From assembly GCF_030931715.1 (NCBI RefSeq), contig NZ_CP133261.1:744001-808000 (forward strand): 64,000 nucleotides of DNA, given 5' to 3'. The stretch comes from Tissierella sp. MB52-C2 (GTDB lineage Bacteria; Bacillota; Clostridia; Tissierellales; Tissierellaceae). Positions 1-8,779 of this stretch are shown here, one piece after another. The notes beneath the pieces were generated by a model. The model searched no databases and was not told where the DNA came from. It worked only from the letters and a program-made list of their open reading frames with translations. Position numbers and translations under genes: made by a program. Position 1 is the stretch's first letter. Every line of letters begins with the position of its first letter.

Positions 1-963
1 TACAATGTTGAAGGAGAAGATGCTCAACATAAGAAAATGGAAGAATTACTAGACAGTGGAGAAATTGGAGCTTGTATCACTATGCACTATAATTTCCCAA
101 TAGGAGTTTCTACAGTAGGTAGAGTTGTAACTCCTGGACAAGGTCGTGAAATGTTCTTAGCTACAACTACAGGAACATCATCACCACATAGAGTTGAAGC
201 TATGGTTAAAAATGGTATCTATGGTATTATAGCTGCAAAAGCTATGGGAATCAAAGAACCAACTGTAGGTATTCTAAATGTTGATGGTGCAAGACAAGTA
301 GAAAGAGCTTTCAAGGAATTAAATAGCAAGGGATATCCAGTTAACTTCACAGAATCAGGAAGAGCAGATGGCGGTTCAGTAATGAGAGGTAATGACCTTT
401 TAACAGGAACACCAGATATTATGATTAATGATACTTTAACAGGTAATCTTTTAATGAAGGTATTTTCATCGTTCTCAACAGGTGGATCATATGAAGCACA
501 AGGCTTTGGATATGGCCCTGGAATTGGAGAAGATTATAATAGAACAATTCTTATTCTTTCAAGAGCATCAGGCACTCCAGTAGTGGCTAATGCAATTGGT
601 TACGCAGCATCTTTAGTAAGAGGCAATGTAATTAATATTGCTAAGGAAGAATTTGAAAAGGCAAATAAAGCAGGACTTAAAGATATATTAAAAGGTCTTA
701 CAAAAGATACCAAAAAAGTGGAAGCTAAAGAAGAAGAAACGGTAGAAGCTCCACCAGCAGAAACTGTTACCGGAACTATAAATGGTATAGATATTATGGA
801 ATTAGAAGATGCTGTTCAAGCACTTTGGAAAGAAGGTATCTATGCTGAGTCTGGAATGGGTTGTACAGGACCAATAGTAATGGTAAATGAAGCTAAGTTA
901 AGCGAAGCTATTAAAGCATTGGCAAAGGCTGGTTATGATGTAGGCGAATCTGATCCATGCTAA
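1..963 (+). CDS. grdD: Glycine reductase complex component C, alpha subunit (partial, 5' end outside window)
   Basis: The reading frame is open from base 1, so the start lies upstream; 320 codons are visible. Protein C of glycine reductase receives the carboxymethyl group from selenoprotein A and releases acetyl phosphate; the alpha subunit GrdD is a PlsX-like protein. The family is recognised from its characteristic sequence: a PlsX-type core (GILNVDG, TGNLLMKVFSSF), an Ala/Glu/Pro linker near 735-765, and a C-terminal domain with GMGCTGPIVMVN and a terminal Cys. The gene ends in a strong terminator, so it is probably last in a grd operon lying mostly outside the window. It suggests Stickland-type glycine fermentation. 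The subunit assignment is confident; the rest of the operon is not visible. Confidence 0.9.
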   Translation, partial: YNVEGEDAQHKKMEELLDSGEIGACITMHYNFPIGVSTVGRVVTPGQGREMFLATTTGTSSPHRVEAMVKNGIYGIIAAKAMGIKEPTVGILNVDGARQVERAFKELNSKGYPVNFTESGRADGGSVMRGNDLLTGTPDIMINDTLTGNLLMKVFSSFSTGGSYEAQGFGYGPGIGEDYNRTILILSRASGTPVVANAIGYAASLVRGNVINIAKEEFEKANKAGLKDILKGLTKDTKKVEAKEEETVEAPPAETVTGTINGIDIMELEDAVQALWKEGIYAESGMGCTGPIVMVNEAKLSEAIKALAKAGYDVGESDPC

Positions 964-967
964 GATT

Positions 968-996
968 AAAAGCTCCAAGGAAACTTGGAGCTTTTA
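968..996 (+). terminator. Intrinsic terminator after grdD
   Basis: AAAGCTCCAAG and CTTGGAGCTTTT form a perfect stem around a GAAA-like loop, followed by TTTT. It begins 5 nt after the grdD stop. Confidence 0.85.
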
Positions 997-1113
997 TATT
1001 GAAAAAAAACTGAAGATACATTATAATGTTATTGTAGATTAATTTGCCTAAAAAGGTAATTATATAATATTATATATACATAGTATTATATAACAAATAA
1101 AAAAGTGGGGGTA

Positions 1114-2223
1114 ATGAAAGTGAAAAGAAAATTATTAGCATTATCATTAGTCTTAGCATTAGTTCTATCCTTTGCATTAACAGGATGTAAAGCAGCTGAT
1201 AAGACTCCAGAAGATGATAACAGCACAATAACCGATGGTACTAATACACCAGATGACAATGATACAGAAGCTACAGACCTTAAAGTTAGTATGGTTACAG
1301 ATGAAGGTGGAGTAAATGACCAATCATTTAACCAATCAGCTTGGGAAGGTTTACAACAAGCAGAAAAAGAGTTAGGAGTTACTGTAAAATATCAAGAATC
1401 ACATCAAGAAGCAGATTATGCACCTAACTTCGAAACATTATTAGATGCAGGTAACGATTTAATTTGGGGAATTGGATATAAATTAGCTGATGCTGCATTA
1501 GCAGCTGCTGAAGCAAATCCAGATACTAACTATGCTATAATTGACTCCGCTTATGAAAATACACCAGAAAATATGGTAGGAGTATTATTTAAACAAGAAC
1601 AACCATCTTTCTTGGTTGGATACATTGCAGGTAGAATGACAGAAACTAACAAATTAGGTTTTGTTGGCGGTATTGAAGGAGAAGTTATTGGAGCATTTGA
1701 TTATGGATACCAAGCAGGAGTTCAATATGCAGCAAAAGAATTAGGAAAAGAAATTACAGTTTTATCACAATATGCTGATTCATTCTCAGATGCAGCTAAA
1801 GGTAAATCAATAGCTACTAATATGTATCAACAAGGTATGGACATAGTATTCCATGCAGCTGGTGGAGTAGGCGATGGTGTTATTGAAGCAGCTAAAGAAC
1901 AAGACAAATGGGTAATTGGAGTAGATAGAGACCAAAACGATATGGCTCCAGATAATGTTTTAACTTCAGCTATGAAACGTGTAGACGTTGGTGTATACAA
2001 TATAGTTAAATTATTAAAAGAAGGAAACTTCCCAGGTGGTACTACTGTAGTATACGGTTTAGAAGATAATGGTGCTGTAGATATAGCTCCTACATCAAGC
2101 AAAAATGTTCCAGCTGAAATTTTAGAAGCAGTAGAAAAAGTTAAACAAGATATTATAGATGGAAAGATAGAAGTTCCAGTTAATCAAGAAACTTATGATG
2201 CATTTGTAGAAGGTTTAAAATAA
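1114..2223 (+). CDS. BMP-family ABC transporter substrate-binding lipoprotein (nucleoside-type)
   Basis: Extracellular lipid-anchored receptor for an ABC importer. The N-terminus is basic, then hydrophobic, ending in a lipobox (ALTGC, Cys25 counted from 1114), followed by an acidic Asp/Thr-rich linker and a BMP/Med-type periplasmic-binding fold (VTDEGGVNDQSFNQSAW, VGFVGGIEGEV-like segment, PTSSKNVP near the end). Start choice: ATG 1114 is only 2 nt from the GGGGG Shine-Dalgarno, whereas GTG 1120 is 8 nt away and also gives a good signal peptide, so either may be used. It heads an operon with an ATPase and two permeases. Homologous systems (for example B. subtilis NupNOPQ) import nucleosides; guanosine or another purine nucleoside is likely but not shown. 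Confidence 0.88.
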   Translation: MKVKRKLLALSLVLALVLSFALTGCKAADKTPEDDNSTITDGTNTPDDNDTEATDLKVSMVTDEGGVNDQSFNQSAWEGLQQAEKELGVTVKYQESHQEADYAPNFETLLDAGNDLIWGIGYKLADAALAAAEANPDTNYAIIDSAYENTPENMVGVLFKQEQPSFLVGYIAGRMTETNKLGFVGGIEGEVIGAFDYGYQAGVQYAAKELGKEITVLSQYADSFSDAAKGKSIATNMYQQGMDIVFHAAGGVGDGVIEAAKEQDKWVIGVDRDQNDMAPDNVLTSAMKRVDVGVYNIVKLLKEGNFPGGTTVVYGLEDNGAVDIAPTSSKNVPAEILEAVEKVKQDIIDGKIEVPVNQETYDAFVEGLK

Positions 2224-2232
2224 TAAAAATAA

Positions 2233-2261
2233 AGCAGCTCAGGCTATAGTCTGAGCTGTTT
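2233..2261 (+). terminator. Intercistronic hairpin (partial terminator) after the binding-protein gene
   Basis: CAGCTCAG, 8-nt loop, CTGAGCTG then TTTAA. The short U run suggests partial termination or 3'-end protection. That is common after binding-protein genes, which are needed in excess over the membrane subunits. Confidence 0.6.
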
Positions 2262-2285
2262 AACTCTAAATAGGAGGGAAACCTG

Positions 2286-3827
2286 TTGACCACTGAAAAA
2301 ATGGATAAAAAAGCAATAGAGATGAAAAATATAACTAAAAAGTTTGGTGATTTTACTGCCAATGATAATATAGATTTAACTGTCCATAAAGGTGAGATCC
2401 ATGCCCTATTAGGTGAAAATGGTGCAGGCAAAAGTACTTTAATGAATGTGCTCTATGGACTTTATACGCCAACTTCTGGTGATATATACATAGATGGTAA
2501 GAAGGTAAGCATTACCAATCCTAACGTAGCAATAAAAAATGGTATAGGAATGGTTCATCAACATTTTATGCTAGTAGATACCTTTACAGTGGTAGAAAAT
2601 ATTATCTTAGGTATGGAAACTACAAATGGTGCTGTATTGGATATAAAAAAGGCAACTAAAAATGTAGAAGAAATTTCAAAAAAATATGGACTATTAGTAG
2701 ATCCCCATGCAAAGATACAAGATATTTCTGTAGGTATGCAACAAAGAGTAGAGATACTCAAGGCTTTATATAGAGGTGCCGATATTCTAATATTGGACGA
2801 GCCAACAGCAGTTCTTACACCTCAAGAAATTGATGAATTAATTAATATAATTCATTCCTTAGCGAATCAAGGGAAAACTATAATTATAATTACTCATAAA
2901 TTAAAAGAGATAAAGGCAGTTGCTGATTATTGTACAATCATTAGAAGAGGTAAAAGGATTGATACAGTAAAGGTTGAAGATGTAAATGAAGAAAACCTTG
3001 CAGAAATGATGGTAGGTAGAGAAGTAAGTTTTGTTACAGATAAAAAACCTGTAAATAGAGGTAAAAAGATATTAGATATTAATGATATTCTTATAAAAGA
3101 TAATAGAAAGTTAAATGCAGTAAATGGGCTATCATTAGAACTTCATTCAGGAGAGATATTAGGAATTGCTGGAGTAGACGGAAATGGTCAATCTGAATTA
3201 ATAGAAGGTATTACGGGACTTAGAAATATTGAATCTGGAAATGTAATTCTTGATGAAAAAGATATAACAAATAAAACTCCTTTTGAAATAATAAATTCTG
3301 GTTTAAGTAATATTCCAGAAGATAGACAAAAAAGAGGTCTAGTATTGGACTTTACAATTGCAGAAAATATGATATTGGAAAATTACCATAAAGAACCTTT
3401 TTCTAAAAAAGGTAGGTTAAATCATAGAGCTATAGAAAACTTTTCAAAGGAATTAATAGAAAAGTTTGATGTAAGACCAAATAATCCTAGCCAAAGAGCA
3501 GGAGCATTATCTGGCGGTAATCAGCAAAAGGTAATCATAGCCAGGGAAGTGACTAATAACCCAGAGGTATTAATTGCTGCTCAACCAACAAGGGGACTAG
3601 ATGTTGGAGCTATTGAATATGTTCATAGATATTTAATTGAACAGAGGGATAATGGAAAAGCGGTACTTCTTATTTCCTTTGAACTTGAAGAAATAATAAA
3701 TCTTTCAGATAGAATAGCAGTTATCTATGAAGGAAAAATAGTAGATATAATAGATTCTAAAGATGCAGATGAGAGAAAACTAGGCCTTCTTATGGCTGGA
3801 GGAGGTGCAGATAATGAAAAAAAATAA
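2286..3827 (+). CDS. ABC transporter ATP-binding protein, duplicated (BMP/nucleoside importer)
   Basis: Cytoplasmic ATPase with two ABC domains in one chain (about 514 aa), as in RbsA/NupO-type importers. The first domain has a canonical Walker A (GENGAGKST), a degenerate signature (SVGMQQRVE) and Walker B (ILILDEPTAVL). The second has a degenerate Walker A (GVDGNGQSE), a canonical signature (LSGGNQQKV) and a degenerate Walker B (AAQPTRGLD). This complementary asymmetry is typical of the family. The TTG at 2286 lies 7 nt after AGGAGGG; the first ATG (2301) is too far from it, so the TTG start is preferred. It overlaps the next permease gene by 14 nt. Confidence 0.9.
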   Translation: MTTEKMDKKAIEMKNITKKFGDFTANDNIDLTVHKGEIHALLGENGAGKSTLMNVLYGLYTPTSGDIYIDGKKVSITNPNVAIKNGIGMVHQHFMLVDTFTVVENIILGMETTNGAVLDIKKATKNVEEISKKYGLLVDPHAKIQDISVGMQQRVEILKALYRGADILILDEPTAVLTPQEIDELINIIHSLANQGKTIIIITHKLKEIKAVADYCTIIRRGKRIDTVKVEDVNEENLAEMMVGREVSFVTDKKPVNRGKKILDINDILIKDNRKLNAVNGLSLELHSGEILGIAGVDGNGQSELIEGITGLRNIESGNVILDEKDITNKTPFEIINSGLSNIPEDRQKRGLVLDFTIAENMILENYHKEPFSKKGRLNHRAIENFSKELIEKFDVRPNNPSQRAGALSGGNQQKVIIAREVTNNPEVLIAAQPTRGLDVGAIEYVHRYLIEQRDNGKAVLLISFELEEIINLSDRIAVIYEGKIVDIIDSKDADERKLGLLMAGGGADNEKK

Positions 3828-4923
3828 CAAGTTTATGGTAACGTTATTTTCAATATTTTTAGGATTGGTAGTAGGAGCTATAATCTTACTTATATCAGGG
3901 TATAATCCAATAGAGGCCTATAAGGTAATGTTTATGGGTATATTCGGTAGTCCCAAATATATTTCCTATACAATAGTTAGATCTACCCCTATAATAATAA
4001 CTGGTATATCAGTAGCCTTTGCCTTTAAAACAGGATTATTTAATATAGGTGCAGAGGGACAATTTATAATAGGTTCAATATTTGCAATGATAGCTGGATA
4101 TTTATTTAAATTGCCTCCAGTAATTCATGGTATAGTGGCTATTCTAGTAGGAGCACTAGCAGCAGGTATATGGGCAGGAATAGTAGGAGTACTAAAATCA
4201 AAATTTGGTATCAATGAAGTAATTTCATCTATAATGCTAAACTGGATAGCTTTATATATGAATAACTATTTTTTAACTTTTCCAGCTTTAAGAAGACCAA
4301 ATTCAGATGCTTCATTTAAAGTATTAGATACAGCAAAAATAAACTTTTTAGGACAATGGAAGGTATCAGAGTCAGGAAAAGCATTTTTGAAGAACAATGA
4401 ATTCTTGAGAGAATTATTAAATCCACCAGTAAACTACGGTTTTATAATAGCAATTTTATTAGCTATACTAGTATGGTATATACTAAAACATACTACATTG
4501 GGATATCAATTAAAAGCTGTTGGATATAATAGGGATGCAGCTGAATACGGTGGAATAAATATTAAGAAAAATATCGTAGTATCTATGATGATTGCAGGTG
4601 CTATATCAGGTGTTGCAGGTGCTACTCAAGTTCTTGGAGTAGAGCATCAAATAGGAATTCTTGCTGCATCTCAAGGATATGGCTTTAATGGGATGGCAGT
4701 ATCTTTAATTGCAGGAAATAATCCTTTAGCTACTATACCAGCAGGACTATTATTTGGTGGATTGACTTATGGTGGTGGAAAACTTAATTCCTTAATTGGA
4801 GCCCCATCAGAGGTAATAAATATAGCTATAGGTTCCATAGTATTCTTTGTAGCTATGCCAAAGTTATTTCAAATGTTTGGCAAAATTTTTACTAGAAGAA
4901 AAAGAGGTGAAAATCTTGATTAG
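3814..4923 (+). CDS. ABC transporter permease 1 (BMP/nucleoside importer)
   Basis: Polytopic BPD_transp_2-family permease of about 369 aa, related to NupP. The family-typical segment FNIGAEGQFIIGS lies near the second to third membrane helix. ATG 3814 is chosen because GGAGG at 3801-3805 sits 8 nt upstream; the in-frame GTG at 3805 lies inside the ribosome binding site. The gene starts inside the ATPase gene and overlaps the second permease by 8 nt, so translation is probably coupled. Confidence 0.88.
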   Translation: MKKNNKFMVTLFSIFLGLVVGAIILLISGYNPIEAYKVMFMGIFGSPKYISYTIVRSTPIIITGISVAFAFKTGLFNIGAEGQFIIGSIFAMIAGYLFKLPPVIHGIVAILVGALAAGIWAGIVGVLKSKFGINEVISSIMLNWIALYMNNYFLTFPALRRPNSDASFKVLDTAKINFLGQWKVSESGKAFLKNNEFLRELLNPPVNYGFIIAILLAILVWYILKHTTLGYQLKAVGYNRDAAEYGGINIKKNIVVSMMIAGAISGVAGATQVLGVEHQIGILAASQGYGFNGMAVSLIAGNNPLATIPAGLLFGGLTYGGGKLNSLIGAPSEVINIAIGSIVFFVAMPKLFQMFGKIFTRRKRGENLD

Positions 4924-5893
4924 TATAATTAATAATCTAGGAATTATAATAGGAATATCTCTAATGTATTCGGCACCTCTTATATATACGGCATTAGGTG
5001 GGGTTATATCTGAAAATGCAGGTGTAGTTAATATAGGTCTTGAGGGTATGATGACTATAGGTGCCTTAATAGGCGCAACAGTAGGTTATTATTCAGGAAA
5101 CCCTTGGTTAGCATTTTTAGCAGCAGGTATGGCAGGAGGACTTATGGCTGTTTTACATGGTATAGCTTCTATTACATTTACTGCAGATCAAATAGTATCC
5201 GGTATAGCACTTAACTTCATTGGACCAGGACTAGCTCTATTCCTTTCAAGATTATTCTTTGAAGGAGCAACAATGACTAAACCTATACCACTTGATAACA
5301 AAATGCCACAACCATTTAAAAATATTTTACCTGAAATTACACAGGTGGAAACCATAAAAGATGCTATGATAAACTTCTTTAGAAACGCAATTTTTAATCA
5401 ATATGTAACGGTTTTTATGGCTTTTATATTAGTCTTTATAGTATGGTTTATATTATATAAGACAAAACTAGGTCTTAGAATTCGTTCAGTAGGAGAACAT
5501 CCAAGAGCAGCAGATACATTAGGTATCAATGTATATAGGATAAAATATATAGCAGTAATATTATCAGGAGTATTTGCAGGCTTTGGTGGCGCTGCAATGA
5601 GTATAGCAGTAGTGGCAAACTATAGGGCAACACTAATATCAGGTCAGGGATTTATAGCTTTGGCAGCTATGATATTTGGTAAATGGAAACCTCAAGGAGC
5701 TATGTGGGCTTGCCTACTATTTGGTGCAGCCCAAGGTATTGCAATTTACCTTGGTGGTACAACAGTTAAAGTACCGTCAACATTATTAGCCATGACTCCT
5801 TATGTAATTACATTACTAGCTTTAATATTCGTAGTAGGAGAAGGAAATGGACCTAAAGCTAATGGACTTCCTTATGAGAAAAACCAAGGCTAA
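4916..5893 (+). CDS. ABC transporter permease 2 (BMP/nucleoside importer)
   Basis: Second BPD_transp_2-family permease (325 aa), related to NupQ, with the conserved VNIGLEGMMTIGA segment. It forms the heterodimeric pore with the preceding permease. The TTG at 4916 is preferred because GAGGTGA (4904-4910) is 5 nt upstream and the overlap with the previous gene is then 8 nt; longer versions starting at 4877 or 4907 would add residues over the ribosome binding site. A terminator follows, closing the four-gene operon. Confidence 0.87.
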   Translation: MISIINNLGIIIGISLMYSAPLIYTALGGVISENAGVVNIGLEGMMTIGALIGATVGYYSGNPWLAFLAAGMAGGLMAVLHGIASITFTADQIVSGIALNFIGPGLALFLSRLFFEGATMTKPIPLDNKMPQPFKNILPEITQVETIKDAMINFFRNAIFNQYVTVFMAFILVFIVWFILYKTKLGLRIRSVGEHPRAADTLGINVYRIKYIAVILSGVFAGFGGAAMSIAVVANYRATLISGQGFIALAAMIFGKWKPQGAMWACLLFGAAQGIAIYLGGTTVKVPSTLLAMTPYVITLLALIFVVGEGNGPKANGLPYEKNQG

Positions 5894-5911
5894 TTAAATT
5901 ATATACTTTAA

Positions 5912-5943
5912 AAAGGCAAGGATAAAAACTCCTTGTCTTTTTA
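5912..5943 (+). terminator. Intrinsic terminator of the BMP transporter operon
   Basis: AGGCAAGGA pairs with TCCTTGTCT (one G-U) around a short A-rich loop, followed by TTTTT. Confidence 0.8.
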
Positions 5944-6008
5944 TAACGAATAGAAAAGTTCTACTTTTTAATCTTTTTATTATTTAGGAACTTGCTATGA
6001 CCTAAATG

Positions 6009-6053
6009 AGTTTCAAAAAAAGCTACTTTAATGCTTCTTTAGAAACTTTTTTT
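6009..6053 (+). terminator. Second intrinsic terminator upstream of rpoN
   Basis: AGTTTC...GAAACT enclose an inner AAAAAGC/GCTTCTTT stem, followed by seven T. It isolates rpoN from the transporter operon. Confidence 0.7.
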
Positions 6054-6091
6054 ATTATGGATAGGAAAATTCTACTTTTATCTTTTTTATT

Positions 6092-6119
6092 TTGTACTTT
6101 GTTAAACTTCTGATATAAT
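6092..6119 (+). promoter_or_regulatory. Putative sigma-A promoter of rpoN
   Basis: TTGTAC, 16-nt spacer, TATAAT, about 40 nt before the rpoN start. The -10 is consensus; the -35 is moderate. Confidence 0.5.
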
Positions 6120-6157
6120 ATAATCAAATATAAATTTATTGAGGAAGGTTGAATTTT

Positions 6158-7534
6158 ATGAGGCTTAGCTATGATTTGATCCTTGAACAATCTCAAAAGT
6201 TAATAATGACTCCAGAATTAAGACAAGCTATAGAATTATTACAGTTCAATAGTTTAGAATTAAAAGAATATATTACCAATGAGTTAGAAGAAAACCCTAT
6301 GCTTGAACCAGCAGGTACTAATGAAGAATTTGAAAACCTAGATAAATATAAAGATGATAACGACATAGACTGGAAAGAATATTTAGAAAAGTATGACGAT
6401 ATTAGTTATAGGCCACAAGTAGATAAAAATATAAAAGAATATAACTATGAATCTTTTGTAAGCCATGGACCTACATTAAGGGAACATCTAATATCACAAC
6501 TAAATCTTACTTCGTTGGAAAGCAAAGAACATAAGATTGGAGAAAATATTATATATAATATAGATGAAAATGGGTATTTAAAATCTTCTTTAGAAGAAAT
6601 TGCAAGTTTTATGAAATCAGATATAGAAGAGGTTAGAAAACTATTAGATATTATACAAACCTTTGAGCCTATTGGAGTAGGTGCTAGAGATTTAAAAGAA
6701 TGTTTATTAATCCAATTAAGAGATATAAAAGATGTTCATCCCTGTGCTGCAATAATAATTAAAGATTATTTAGAAGATATTGGATATAATAGAATTCAAA
6801 AAATCTCCAAGGAATTAAACCTTGAGCTTATAGAAGTACAAGAAGTTTGTGATTATATAAAAACTTTGGAGCCTAAACCAGGTAGGACTTTTAGAGGAGA
6901 AGGCGGAGATGCAAGATATATAACACCAGATGCTGAAATTAAACTTGTAGATGGAGAATTTATTGTTATAATAAATGATTCTACAGGCCCTAAGCTTAAT
7001 ATAAACAACTATTATAAAGAACTTATGAAATCAGGCGGAGATAAAGATACCATAGATTTTCTTAACGAAAAATTTAATTCTGCAATGTGGGTAATTAGAA
7101 GTATAGAACAGAGAAAGTCAACTATTAGAAAAGTAATAGAGTCCATATTAAAGTTCCAAATGGATTTTTTTATAGAAGGAGAAAAATCACTAAAATCTCT
7201 AACATTAAAAGATGTGGCAGAAGATGTGGAGATGCATGAGTCTACCATATCTAGAGCCACAAATGGTAAATATGTTCAAACTCCTAGAGGATTATTTGAA
7301 TTAAAATATTTTTTCTCATCTGGTATATTAAGTGAAGATGGTGATATGTCATCTACAAGTATAAAAGTTACTTTGAAGGAAATCATAGATAATGAAAACA
7401 ATAAAAAGCCATATAGTGATCAAAAAATATCTGAGCTGCTAAAGGAACAAGGAATAAATATCTCAAGGAGAACTGTTGCAAAATACAGAGATGAATTAAA
7501 TATACCCTCTTCATCAATGAGGAGAAGATATTAA
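6158..7534 (+). CDS. rpoN: RNA polymerase sigma-54 factor
   Basis: Sigma-54 directs transcription from -24/-12 promoters and needs an AAA+ activator. The N-terminal activator-interacting region is Gln/Leu-rich (LILEQSQKLIMTPELRQAIE), the core-binding domain is in the middle, and the C-terminal RpoN box (RRTVAKYRDELNIPSS) is intact a few residues before the end. Length (458 aa) is normal. ATG 6158 is 9 nt after GAGGAAGG; the upstream in-frame TTG touches that site. It lies directly before the cggR operon, an arrangement seen in many Firmicutes. A matching activator (57336-58334) and a -24/-12 promoter (58558-58573) are in the same window. Confidence 0.95.
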   Translation: MRLSYDLILEQSQKLIMTPELRQAIELLQFNSLELKEYITNELEENPMLEPAGTNEEFENLDKYKDDNDIDWKEYLEKYDDISYRPQVDKNIKEYNYESFVSHGPTLREHLISQLNLTSLESKEHKIGENIIYNIDENGYLKSSLEEIASFMKSDIEEVRKLLDIIQTFEPIGVGARDLKECLLIQLRDIKDVHPCAAIIIKDYLEDIGYNRIQKISKELNLELIEVQEVCDYIKTLEPKPGRTFRGEGGDARYITPDAEIKLVDGEFIVIINDSTGPKLNINNYYKELMKSGGDKDTIDFLNEKFNSAMWVIRSIEQRKSTIRKVIESILKFQMDFFIEGEKSLKSLTLKDVAEDVEMHESTISRATNGKYVQTPRGLFELKYFFSSGILSEDGDMSSTSIKVTLKEIIDNENNKKPYSDQKISELLKEQGINISRRTVAKYRDELNIPSSSMRRRY

Positions 7535-7554
7535 ATAAATATATTTATTTAATG

Positions 7555-7583
7555 TTGAATAATATATAAATGTATTATATACT
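7555..7583 (+). promoter_or_regulatory. Putative promoter of the cggR glycolytic operon
   Basis: TTGAAT, 17-nt spacer, TATACT. The predicted start (near 7590) lies about 35 nt before the CggR operator. This matches the known B. subtilis geometry, in which CggR bound downstream of the promoter blocks transcription. Confidence 0.55.
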
Positions 7584-7588
7584 ATGGG

Positions 7589-7617
7589 TAGTAGAATTTT
7601 TATTCTACTATTTCTTT
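7589..7617 (+). terminator. Hairpin: rpoN terminator and/or 5' leader stem of the cggR transcript
   Basis: TAGTAGAAT, 4-nt loop, ATTCTACTA, then TTTCTTT. As a terminator it would end rpoN transcription. If the promoter at 7555-7583 is real, the same hairpin would sit at the extreme 5' end of the cggR mRNA. Confidence 0.65.
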
Positions 7618-7625
7618 AAAAATAC

Positions 7626-7665
7626 TGGGACAAAAAATACACTACCGGGACTTAAAATGACCAGC
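7626..7665 (+). promoter_or_regulatory. CggR operator
   Basis: Two direct repeats exactly 20 nt apart: TGGGACAAAAAATACACTAC and CGGGACTTAAAATGACCAGC. They closely match the B. subtilis CggR operator, also tandem CGGGAC half-sites ending in TGTCCAGC. It sits between the putative promoter and cggR, so CggR should repress its own operon until fructose-1,6-bisphosphate releases it (known for the family). Confidence 0.85.
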
Positions 7666-7698
7666 ATTGTAAATAATTTCTATTAGAAGGTGATTTAT

Positions 7699-8730
7699 AT
7701 GGAAATACTAGAAATACTAAAGAAGATAACTCCAGAGATAGTTGATATAATTGAAAAAAGATATCTTATTTTAAGGGCTATTTCCTATAATCAACCTATA
7801 GGAAGAAGAGCTTTGTCCACAGAATTAGGATTTAAGGAGCGAACCATAAGGGACGAAGTGGGAATACTTAAGAACCAAGGGTTGTTAAGCATTGATTTAA
7901 TGGGTATGTATATAACCGACGAAGGTAAAAAACTTTTGTCAAACCTACATTCAACTTATGGTAATTTGAAAGGTATTCCGAAAATGGAAGAAAAATTAAG
8001 AGAAATTCTTAAAATAAAAAAAATAATTATAGCACCTGGTAGTTTATCAGAAAACAGTATGGTTCTAAGAGATATGGGGAAAATTACATCTAAGCTGTTA
8101 AAAGATATTACATTATCTAAAGAGGTAATAGGTATTACTGGAGGAAGTACTATGGCAGCAGTAGCTGATGAAGTTACTCCTGATAACAAAACAAGAGATG
8201 TAATAGTAATACCTGCTAGGGGAGGATTAGGACGTGAGGTAGAGACTCAATCTAACTCCATAGCAGCAAAACTAGGTCAGAAATTAGGAGGTTCCTATAG
8301 GCTTCTATATGTACCAGATGGGCTAGAAGAAAAAGCTTTAGAACTTATGCTAAAAAATGAAGAAGTTAAAGAATCTATGGAATTAATTCATAATATGAAT
8401 ACCCTTGTATTTGGAATTGGTAGGGCAGATACTATGGCAAAGAGAAGAAATTTATCTGAAGAAAAAATAGACGCATTAACTAATGCTGGTGCAGTAGCCG
8501 AAGCTCTTGGCCATTATTTCGATATTAAAGGAAATGAAGTTTGGGAATTTAAAACCATAGGATTATCCCTTGAAAAATTTAAGGAATTAGATAATCTTAT
8601 TGGAGTAGCAGGTGGAGAGGAAAAGGCTGAGTCAATAATTGCAGTATCCACATTAAACGAAAATATGACTTTAATAACAGATGAATCTGCGGCAAGAAAA
8701 ATATTAGATATAGTAAGTAATGCTACATAG
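7699..8730 (+). CDS. cggR: Central glycolytic genes regulator (SorC/DeoR family repressor)
   Basis: About 343 aa. The N-terminal winged-helix region (RRALSTELGFKERTIRDEVG, roughly residues 36-56) is followed by a SorC-type sugar-phosphate-binding domain (ITGGSTMAAVADEV, IGRADTMAKRRN). In B. subtilis CggR represses gapA-pgk-tpiA-gpmI-eno and responds to fructose-1,6-bisphosphate. ATG 7699 has AGAAGGTG 6 nt upstream; the GTG at 7690 lies inside that site. Position before gap and the operator at 7626-7665 support the assignment. Confidence 0.93.
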   Translation: MEILEILKKITPEIVDIIEKRYLILRAISYNQPIGRRALSTELGFKERTIRDEVGILKNQGLLSIDLMGMYITDEGKKLLSNLHSTYGNLKGIPKMEEKLREILKIKKIIIAPGSLSENSMVLRDMGKITSKLLKDITLSKEVIGITGGSTMAAVADEVTPDNKTRDVIVIPARGGLGREVETQSNSIAAKLGQKLGGSYRLLYVPDGLEEKALELMLKNEEVKESMELIHNMNTLVFGIGRADTMAKRRNLSEEKIDALTNAGAVAEALGHYFDIKGNEVWEFKTIGLSLEKFKELDNLIGVAGGEEKAESIIAVSTLNENMTLITDESAARKILDIVSNAT

Positions 8731-8779
8731 TAGCCAAAATATATAAATAAAAAATATATAATAAATAGGAGGAGTATAT

